Positions 25,905 through 31,527 of a DNA stretch of 31,527 bases are shown one piece after another. Position numbers and translations under genes: made by a program. The notes beneath the pieces were generated by a model. That model was not told the origin of the DNA and made no database searches. It saw nothing but the letters and a program-made list of their open reading frames with translations. The first letter of the stretch is position 1. Each line of letters begins with the position of its first letter. The stretch is taken from contig JAZDKP010000110.1 in assembly GCA_043802925.1 (NCBI GenBank), positions 1 to 31,527 on the forward strand, in the 5' to 3' direction. This DNA is from JAZDKP01 sp043802925 (GTDB lineage Bacteria; Fibrobacterota; OXYB2-FULL-49-7; JAEUSG01).

Positions 25905-26804
25905 ATGAACGGGATTCGGGACGTCTTTTTCAAGTACAAGACCGAGGCGTTAATGTTGCTTCCGGTCTTCCTGTACCTCACGGGTTTCTTGGTCATGATT
26001 TTCTACTATCTGCTTTCGCTATCGCTCACGTATGTGGCGCCCGATTTCACCGTGACCTTCCCGAGCCTAACCAATTACCATGCTCTGTTTGCCAATCGTG
26101 ACTTCCTGGTTGCGCTCTTGCATACCCTTGTCTTTGTCATTGTTGGCACGCCGCTTGAGTTGGCGGCCGGCCTGGTGCTGGCCATGCTCGTGTACCGTAA
26201 TTTTCCGATGCGCGGAATCGTCAGGAGTATTTTCATTATCCCGCTCGCGGTGCCTGCCATGGTCACTGCCATCATCCTGCTGCAGCTTTTCGAATACCCG
26301 GGCGGCCATATCAACACGCTGCTGATGGGCAAGCATGCGGTGATGCCCGCGATTATGGAAATGCCGGTTAACTGGCGGGATTCCGCGGCTTCTTCTTTGG
26401 GTATCTCCTTAATCGGTAAAGTGTGGCGCGATATGCCTATATCCATGCTTATCCTGCTCGCGGGCCTCAACGCCATTACGCAGGACCAGTATGCCGCGGC
26501 CGAGACCATGGGCGCCAACGAACGGCAGAAATTCCGTTTCATCACCCTGCCGCTCCTGCTGCCCGCCATTTCCACAGTGCTCATCATCCGTTCCATCGAA
26601 ATGTGGAAGGAGTTCATCTTTCCTTATTTCCTTGCCCGGCGCTACCATCTGCTGGGTACGCTCATTGAGTATCTCTACCACGATTGGAATAAAAAAGGCG
26701 AGGCTGCGGCCGTTTCCGTCATCCTGGTCGCGTGCATCGTTTGTTCGGCCGTCTTACTTTTCTGGGTGCTCCGGACCGTGCGGGTCCGCCTGGTGCGGGT
26801 GTAG
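25905..26804 (+). CDS. ABC importer permease, MalF/UgpA-like
   Basis: 299 aa with six membrane spans. The cytoplasmic EAA loop that docks the ATPase is visible near residues 198-222 (AAETMGANERQKFRFITLP). The first span follows a short cytoplasmic N-terminus (TEALMLLPVFLYLTGFLVM), the usual form for the first permease of a sugar importer. It pairs with the next gene to form the transmembrane channel. The gap to the binding-protein gene is 31 bases, with only a weak ribosome-binding site. Confidence 0.93.
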   Translation: MNGIRDVFFKYKTEALMLLPVFLYLTGFLVMIFYYLLSLSLTYVAPDFTVTFPSLTNYHALFANRDFLVALLHTLVFVIVGTPLELAAGLVLAMLVYRNFPMRGIVRSIFIIPLAVPAMVTAIILLQLFEYPGGHINTLLMGKHAVMPAIMEMPVNWRDSAASSLGISLIGKVWRDMPISMLILLAGLNAITQDQYAAAETMGANERQKFRFITLPLLLPAISTVLIIRSIEMWKEFIFPYFLARRYHLLGTLIEYLYHDWNKKGEAAAVSVILVACIVCSAVLLFWVLRTVRVRLVRV

Positions 26805-26813
26805 GAGAAGCGG

Positions 26814-27659
26814 ATGAGCGCCCTGACCCGTCTTCGTCACAATCCCTCCCGAATCGTCTGGTTCCTCACGCTCTGCTTCATGATCCTCCTCGTGTTCCTT
26901 CCGCTCTTCTTCATGTTCAAGTTTTCCATCAGCGACCGCTCCAGCATCGTCACGGGCGGGGAAACCATGCCGCTCTGGCCTTACCACCCGACGTTCAAGA
27001 CCTATGGTTTCATCCTCAGCTATCCGGATTTCTACCAGGCCGCGGGTGTCAGCTTCAAGATCGCCTTCCTGACCATCCTTATCTCCATGGGGCTCGGTGT
27101 GCCCGCGGCCTACGTGCTGTCGCGGCACAACATCCCCGGCAAGGCGGTCATGCTCATCGGCCTCATTTCCATCCGGCTTTTCCCGGACATTGTCTCCATC
27201 ATTCCGGTGGCCGTTGCGTTTGGCAAGATGCGCCTCCACGACACTTACCTGGGCGCCGCGCTTGCCCACTCGCTGCTGGCGCTTCCGTATGTGCTATACA
27301 TCTGCATGGGTGTGTTCGAGTCCATCCCGCGCGACCTCGAAAAGCAGGCCGCCATCCTCGGGGCGGGCAAGGTCTATACGCTGTGGCGCATCATCCTGCC
27401 GCTGGCCACCACCGGTCTTGCGGCCGCGGCCGTTTACACCTTCCTGCTTTCCTGGGACGAATTCATCTTCTCCTATTTTCTCCTCGGCTTTGGTGATCTC
27501 GTCACCCTGCCGCTTTACCTTAAGCAGAAAATGGCGTTCACGCCGCCCCAGGATTTCCTCATGGCCATTGCCATGCTGCTGTCGCTTCCTGTCATTTTGT
27601 TCACCCTGGTTCTTCAGCGCTACATGCAGTCGGGCCTCACAGCAGGAGCGGTTAAATAA
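26814..27659 (+). CDS. ABC importer permease, MalG/UgpE-like
   Basis: 281 aa with six membrane spans. The EAA loop is near residues 177-196 (EKQAAILGAGKVYTLWRIIL, followed by P). The N-terminus has the typical second-permease pattern: one span, then a periplasmic loop before the core. AGGAGA precedes the ATG nine bases after the first permease stop, and the stop overlaps the ATPase start as TAATG. It is the second half of the importer channel. Confidence 0.93.
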   Translation: MSALTRLRHNPSRIVWFLTLCFMILLVFLPLFFMFKFSISDRSSIVTGGETMPLWPYHPTFKTYGFILSYPDFYQAAGVSFKIAFLTILISMGLGVPAAYVLSRHNIPGKAVMLIGLISIRLFPDIVSIIPVAVAFGKMRLHDTYLGAALAHSLLALPYVLYICMGVFESIPRDLEKQAAILGAGKVYTLWRIILPLATTGLAAAAVYTFLLSWDEFIFSYFLLGFGDLVTLPLYLKQKMAFTPPQDFLMAIAMLLSLPVILFTLVLQRYMQSGLTAGAVK

Positions 27660-28804
27660 TGTCTGAAGTCATCATCCGGAAAATCCGCAAGCTCTACGGC
27701 AGCAAGGTCGTCATTCCCGACCTGTCGCTCACCATCCATGACGGAGAGTTCCTCACCCTGCTCGGCCCTTCCGGCTGCGGTAAGACCACGACTTTGAACA
27801 TGGTCGCCGGGCTCGAATCCATCTCCGGGGGCGACATTCTCGTGGGCGGCCGGTGTTATAACGAACTCCCGGCGCGCAAGCGCAACATCGGCATGGTGTT
27901 TCAGTCCTACGCGCTTTTTCCCCATATGACCGTGGACCAGAACATCGCCTTTGGCCTTAAAATCAAGAAAAAGGAGCGGCTGGAGATTTTCGACAAGCTC
28001 GAATGGGTCAAGAACCTCCTCCACCTCTCCGACAAAGGGCGGAGCTACCCGCGCGAACTTTCGGGCGGTGAACGCCAGCGCGTGGCATTGGGCCGGGCGC
28101 TGGTCCTTGAGCCCGATGTCCTGCTTCTGGATGAGCCGCTTTCCAACCTCGACCAGGAACTGCGCGAAAGCATGACCACGGAGCTCAAAAAGATCCACCA
28201 GGACGTGGGTTGTACCATGATCTATGTGACGCATAACCAGATGGAGGCCATGCGCATGAGCGACCGCATTGCCATTATGCGCGACGGGCGCCTCATGCAG
28301 TGCGACGCGCCCATGACCATCTTCAATTTCCCGCAGAGCCGTTTTGTCGCCACGTTCATCGGCGCGCCGGCCATGAATATGTATCCGGCGCATCTTATCG
28401 CCGACGGGGACGACACGTTCGCGGAAATCGGGGATGTCCGGCTCCGGTTGGAACGGGAACGCGGCAAGGCGCTGCGCGCCCTGTCGGGGCGCGATGTGGT
28501 GGCGGGTATCCGTCCGCAGCAGATCTACTGTTTCAAGGACAAGCCGGGCAAACGGCATTCGGATACCGAGATTGAAGTCGAGACCGGTATTGTGGAGCCC
28601 CTGGGTGAGCGGTTCATGATCGATGCCAAATTCGGCGGCCAGACAATGGTATTTTTCATGGTCTCAGACCGCATGCCCGTGCGCGGAGAAAAGATACGGA
28701 CCATCATCGATGGCCGGCACATCCATCTTTTTGATCGGGACAATGGTGAACGGATTGGGCTGGGCGAATCATCCCCTTCGCACGATTGCGGCACTGCTGA
28801 TTAG
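27659..28804 (+). CDS. ABC importer ATPase, MalK/UgpC-like
   Basis: 381 aa. All motifs are intact: Walker A GPSGCGKT (36-43), Q-loop Gln82, signature LSGGERQ (134-140), Walker B VLLLDEP (154-160), D-loop SNLD and switch His192. A C-terminal TOBE-type regulatory domain (about 235-370) fits the MalK/UgpC group, which energises sugar, polyol and glycerol-phosphate importers. It completes a four-gene importer with its binding protein and permeases in the same operon. Its last 62 bases overlap the start of the small lipoprotein gene. Confidence 0.95.
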   Translation: MSEVIIRKIRKLYGSKVVIPDLSLTIHDGEFLTLLGPSGCGKTTTLNMVAGLESISGGDILVGGRCYNELPARKRNIGMVFQSYALFPHMTVDQNIAFGLKIKKKERLEIFDKLEWVKNLLHLSDKGRSYPRELSGGERQRVALGRALVLEPDVLLLDEPLSNLDQELRESMTTELKKIHQDVGCTMIYVTHNQMEAMRMSDRIAIMRDGRLMQCDAPMTIFNFPQSRFVATFIGAPAMNMYPAHLIADGDDTFAEIGDVRLRLERERGKALRALSGRDVVAGIRPQQIYCFKDKPGKRHSDTEIEVETGIVEPLGERFMIDAKFGGQTMVFFMVSDRMPVRGEKIRTIIDGRHIHLFDRDNGERIGLGESSPSHDCGTAD

Positions 28805-29132
28805 CGTTGGGGTGCTGGCGGGTTGCCTGCCGGGGTCCGAACAGCGGATCCGGGGCAAACTGGATCGCTTGCTTGAAAGCGACCAGGCCGCCATCACCTT
28901 GGAGATTTCGGCGCGCGATCCGGCGGCGCTCCTGGAGCGGCCGTATTACCGGATCACGGGATACAGGCCCACACCGCAGAGCGGATCCTATTCGCACCTG
29001 TGCGCGGTCACTTTTTACTATTTTAAGATGATTAAAATGAAGCAGATTCGGAAATACCGCTACAACCCCGACACCGGCGAATGGGAGCGCTACTGGAAAG
29101 AAGTCCGCTACAACCTTGCGGGGAAGGGCTGA
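28743..29132 (+). CDS. Small predicted lipoprotein of unknown function
   Basis: 129 aa from the ATG at 28743, which yields a type II signal peptide ending in LAGC (Cys28). The frame is open further upstream, but those codons lie within the ATPase gene and would bury the signal. The mature part has no recognised domain: a helical, charged start (EQRIRGKLDRLLESDQAAIT), then a beta-like stretch with several tyrosines and a basic, aromatic end (YRYNPDTGEWERYWKEVRYN). It overlaps the ATPase gene by 62 bases in another frame and is followed after two bases by the TPR gene. Its function is unknown; position suggests a role with the importer. Confidence 0.65.
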   Translation: MVNGLGWANHPLRTIAALLISVGVLAGCLPGSEQRIRGKLDRLLESDQAAITLEISARDPAALLERPYYRITGYRPTPQSGSYSHLCAVTFYYFKMIKMKQIRKYRYNPDTGEWERYWKEVRYNLAGKG

Positions 29133-29134
29133 CC

Positions 29135-30190
29135 ATGTCCCGGCTGATGCGATGGGTCGTCATCGTCATGGCGGCGCTTGCCCTTAGCGCCTGGGCGGGG
29201 GGTGTCGTCTTTGTCAATGGGAAGGAAGACCGCAACCTCGACGCTAAAATGAAGAAGGGCCTGGACCTGCTCTTCCGTGAGAATTTCAGTGCGGCCATCA
29301 AGCTGTTTGAGCAGGTCAAAAAGGACTATCCCGATCATCCGGTCGGCTATTTTTTGACGGCCGCGGCTCTGGACGCGCGGATGTATTTTTACCTCAATGC
29401 GGACCAGGAAACCGAGTTCATGAAAAACTGCGAAAAGGCCATTGAACTCGGCGAGGCCCTGATCCAGAAGAATCCCAAGGACCCGTGGATCCTGTTCTTC
29501 ACGGGCGGGGCTTATGGCTACATCGGCACTTTCCAGTCACGCTACAAGCGCTATATCACTTCTTTCCGCAACGGCTGGAGCGGGGTGACGCTGCTCAAGC
29601 AAATCCATGAAATGGACAACAGTTTTGTGGACGTGTTGTTCGGCCTGGGGCTTTACGATTACTGGAGCAGCAAGCTCAGCAAGCTCATGTGGTGGATGCC
29701 GGGTCTGGGTGACAAGCGGGAGGATGGCATCAACCAGCTGAAAAAGGTCGTGAATGAGGGGTATTACACCTCGCAACCCGCGGCGGCCAACCTTATGTGG
29801 ATATTCATCACTGAAAATCGTCAGCAGGAGGCCGTGGACATCGCGCAGCGGATGCTCCAGAAATACCCGAACAACCGCATCTTCAGCTTTGGGCTGGCGG
29901 AGGCCTATTTCTTTATGGGCCAATACGACAAGTCGGAACGGCTGTTCCGTTATATCCTTGATATCAGCGACTCTGAGGAGACCAACAATAACATCAACAC
30001 CCTGCACTGCCACCTTTTCCTTTCGCGCATTTACGAAAAGAACAAGGTCTGGCATTCCGCCATGGCCCACTGCCGCCGCGGGCTGCGGTACCGGTTCAGC
30101 GAAACCGACGATCTTGCAGCCAAGGATTATACCAGCGAGCTGAAAAGCACGCTTGACCGCGTCAAGGCCAACTACCAACCGCAGCGCTGA
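29135..30190 (+). CDS. Secreted TPR protein
   Basis: 351 aa. The ATG at 29135 starts a signal peptide (MSRLMRWVVIVMAALALSAWA); an in-frame ATG at 29081 would lie inside the lipoprotein gene. A TPR repeat opens at about 38-70 (LLFRENFSAAIKLFEQVKKD), the middle has the pattern FVDVLFGLGLYDYWSSKLSK, and further TPR units run from about 215 to 330. I recall similar TPR proteins with a 'GLGLYxYW' motif from several phyla, with no defined function. It is the last gene of the importer operon and its stop lies four bases from the convergent peptidase stop. Confidence 0.82.
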   Translation: MSRLMRWVVIVMAALALSAWAGGVVFVNGKEDRNLDAKMKKGLDLLFRENFSAAIKLFEQVKKDYPDHPVGYFLTAAALDARMYFYLNADQETEFMKNCEKAIELGEALIQKNPKDPWILFFTGGAYGYIGTFQSRYKRYITSFRNGWSGVTLLKQIHEMDNSFVDVLFGLGLYDYWSSKLSKLMWWMPGLGDKREDGINQLKKVVNEGYYTSQPAAANLMWIFITENRQQEAVDIAQRMLQKYPNNRIFSFGLAEAYFFMGQYDKSERLFRYILDISDSEETNNNINTLHCHLFLSRIYEKNKVWHSAMAHCRRGLRYRFSETDDLAAKDYTSELKSTLDRVKANYQPQR

Positions 30191-30194
30191 GGTT

Positions 30195-31262
30195 TTATCG
30201 CTTTATGTCCCAATCACGGGTGATAAAGCCGTAAAGCGCTTCTTCCAGTTTTGGAATCGATGTGACATCGAGCCATTCGTCCGCCGCGTGCGCCCCGTAT
30301 CCTTTGAGGCCGAAAATGGCCATTGCGCCTCCGGAGTGGCGGAAGTGGCGGGCATCGGTGGCGCCGTTCATTTTGCCCAGCCGGAGGGCCGGGTTCATGC
30401 GGCGGCGGAGGCTTTTCAGCAGAAGTTGGACATGGGGATGATCATCGCGGATGCGTACGAAGGGGCATACCAGGTCCGCTTTCACGGCAAGGCCCGAGAC
30501 CTTGCGGATGCCAGAGAGCAGCTTTCGGGGATCGTCCGCGTCCGTGAAGCGGACATTGAGCGACATCTCGGCGGAACCGGGAACCTGGTTCCGCGCTTCG
30601 CCGGCATGGAGGAGAGTGGCCGCGGCGGTCCGGTGCCAGGAATCGCGTTCCGAGACCTTGGGAAAAAGATTTTTTATCCGAAGGTAGCCTTTGATGAGCC
30701 GATCCAGCGCGTTATCGCCGCGCCAGGGCGCGGACGCATGGCAGGTGCGCCCCTTGGCGGTCAGGGTGAGTGAGAGAATGCCCTTTTGCGCTGTGATGAC
30801 CCGGTCGAAGTTGCCGTCCAGCACCAGTGTCAGCTTGCCCGCATACCCTTTCTTCACCATGTCCGCGGTCGTATGGCCCCCGGTCTCTTCGTCCGTTGTA
30901 AAGATAGCACCCACGTTTGCCTTTCCCTTAAGGCGTGGCAGCAGGTTCATCATGACCGCTGCATTGCCTTTGCAATCGCTGGTCCCCCGGCCGTAGAGCC
31001 GGTTGCCTTTTAGCTGCGGCTTGAACTGCGCGGCCGGCGCGGTCACCACGTCGAGGTGGGCGTTAAGCAGGATGTCGCACTTTTTTCCTGGTCGCGTTGA
31101 GGCGTAGACGGTGCGGTAGCCGTTGCAGCGCTCTACGCGTACATGCAGTCCCTGCTTTTTCAGTTGATTTGCGACAAAGTCGGAGCAGAAATTGACGGCC
31201 GCTTTGTCGGCGGTGACGGACGGGATGGTGCATAGCTTCCGGGTAAGGTCGAGAGCGGTCAT
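30195..31262 (-). CDS. M20-family metallopeptidase (ArgE/DapE/ACY1 type)
   Basis: 355 aa from the ATG at 31262, chosen for the AAGGAT ribosome-binding sequence seven bases upstream; an in-frame ATG at 31301 would add 13 residues. The metal-binding pattern of M20 enzymes is complete to the eye: NAHLDVVT (H69, D71), GRGTSDCKGN (D96), TDEETGG (catalytic E125/E126), Asp150 in LVLDG and a late His in ATDARHF. A dimerisation domain lies between (about 155-270). These enzymes hydrolyse amide bonds in N-acyl amino acids or small peptides using one or two zinc ions. It reads towards the importer operon and has no obvious link to it. Substrate specificity (ArgE, DapE or carboxypeptidase-like) cannot be settled by eye. 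Confidence 0.92.
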   Translation of the reverse strand: MTALDLTRKLCTIPSVTADKAAVNFCSDFVANQLKKQGLHVRVERCNGYRTVYASTRPGKKCDILLNAHLDVVTAPAAQFKPQLKGNRLYGRGTSDCKGNAAVMMNLLPRLKGKANVGAIFTTDEETGGHTTADMVKKGYAGKLTLVLDGNFDRVITAQKGILSLTLTAKGRTCHASAPWRGDNALDRLIKGYLRIKNLFPKVSERDSWHRTAAATLLHAGEARNQVPGSAEMSLNVRFTDADDPRKLLSGIRKVSGLAVKADLVCPFVRIRDDHPHVQLLLKSLRRRMNPALRLGKMNGATDARHFRHSGGAMAIFGLKGYGAHAADEWLDVTSIPKLEEALYGFITRDWDIKR

Positions 31263-31527
31263 GGAAAAATCCTTATGTTGGAGTGTTTTTCGGAGGCACA
31301 CAAAAAAATAGTTTTAGATGCCCTTTGTATGGAAAGCATTTTATTCTATGTCGTTCTCGATTTAGAACTATCAACTCACCCCCTTTCCCCGCTATGAGTG
31401 GGCGTCAAGGGTAAGGTAATGCTACCTTTCATATTTTCCTTGTCCAGGCTCGGAACGAGCGAAAAACCTGCTATTCGTGCTCGAGGCACAGTATACACAA
31501 TTCTTTTGTTAAAATGGCGCTGACAAT
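31263..31527. other. AT-rich right edge without a supported gene
   Basis: Both strands were read. No frame with a convincing start and composition was found. A small perfect hairpin (AAGGTA-ATGC-TACCTT, 31413-31428) is present, without a T-run. The ATG at 31514 near the edge has no ribosome-binding site and only four codons are visible, so no gene is called. The stretch presumably holds the peptidase promoter, but no clean -35/-10 pair was seen. Confidence 0.5.
31353..31368. promoter_or_regulatory. Inverted repeat GTTCT-N6-AGAAC upstream of the peptidase gene
   Basis: Perfect 5-base arms with a six-base spacer, about 90 bases ahead of the peptidase start codon. Operator-like in size and place, but short enough to be chance. 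Confidence 0.25.

Noticed and set aside
26732..27496. 254-codon plus-strand frame across the two permease genes
   Set aside because: Its translation is rich in His, Pro, Arg and Gly with no domain pattern, while the permease frames have clear membrane spans and EAA loops.
30191..30240. Possible bidirectional terminator between the TPR and peptidase genes
   Set aside because: GGTTTTATC and GATAAAGCC can pair, but the loop is 20 bases, there is no T-run, and the sequence lies inside the peptidase coding region.
31413..31428. Hairpin AAGGTA-ATGC-TACCTT near the right edge as a mobile-element end or terminator
   Set aside because: Only six base pairs, no T-run, no second copy and no transposase in the window.

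Overview
The window looks like a chromosomal segment of a Gram-negative bacterium with a full outer membrane: it encodes OmpA, ExbB/ExbD/TonB-type energy transducers, outer-membrane barrels and several lipoproteins. The mix of large TPR proteins, AgmX/PglI-type C-termini, OmpA with thrombospondin type 3 repeats, and an Fn3 lipoprotein with a 'DRDNPYDP' start is what I associate with Fibrobacterota-like lineages or neighbouring candidate phyla. This taxonomic reading is recall and inference, and deltaproteobacterial relatives are the main alternative. No RNA genes, insertion sequences, CRISPR arrays or origins were seen.

Layout, left to right. (1) 1-8224, minus strand, in transcription order: a DedA membrane protein with an apparent one-base frameshift; a 661-aa TonB-like/DUF4159 protein carrying an FlgD-like Ig insertion; a WYL regulator; a PEGA-domain membrane protein; an ECF sigma factor overlapping a zinc-finger/FecR/TPR anti-sigma factor; and a lipoprotein with Fn3 domains and a LamG domain that runs off the left edge. 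(2) 8225-8489 is an AT-rich divergent spacer with an almost perfectly palindromic CRP-type site and a strong sigma70-like promoter pointing right. (3) 8517-21115, plus strand: a compact run of nine genes, namely a beta-helix/TSP3/OmpA protein, a barrel-plus-TPR protein, a giant TPR protein, an SH3-like protein, one TolQ/ExbB, two ExbD/TolR, a TonB-like AgmX/PglI protein and an outer-membrane barrel. A good intrinsic terminator closes it. (4) 21215-30190, plus strand: an NTT-like (ATP/ADP translocase fold) membrane protein with HEAT repeats, a free cyclic-nucleotide-binding domain, a complete sugar-type ABC importer (binding lipoprotein, two permeases, ATPase), a small lipoprotein and a TPR protein, most with start/stop overlaps. 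(5) A convergent M20 peptidase and about 260 bases with no supported gene at the right edge.

The most interesting unit is (3). One TolQ plus two TolR homologues, a TonB-like AgmX/PglI protein, large periplasmic TPR proteins and outer-membrane barrels is the parts list of the Myxococcus Agl-Glt gliding motor. Here it sits in one operon-like block together with an OmpA-type peptidoglycan anchor. It is best read as a proton-motive-force-driven trans-envelope machine whose output (motility, surface transport or secretion) cannot be told from sequence. The DUF4159 gene in region (1) begins with a TonB-like half and may be an accessory part. Block (4), which puts an NTT/HEAT transporter and a detached sensor domain ahead of an ABC importer, is a second unusual arrangement.
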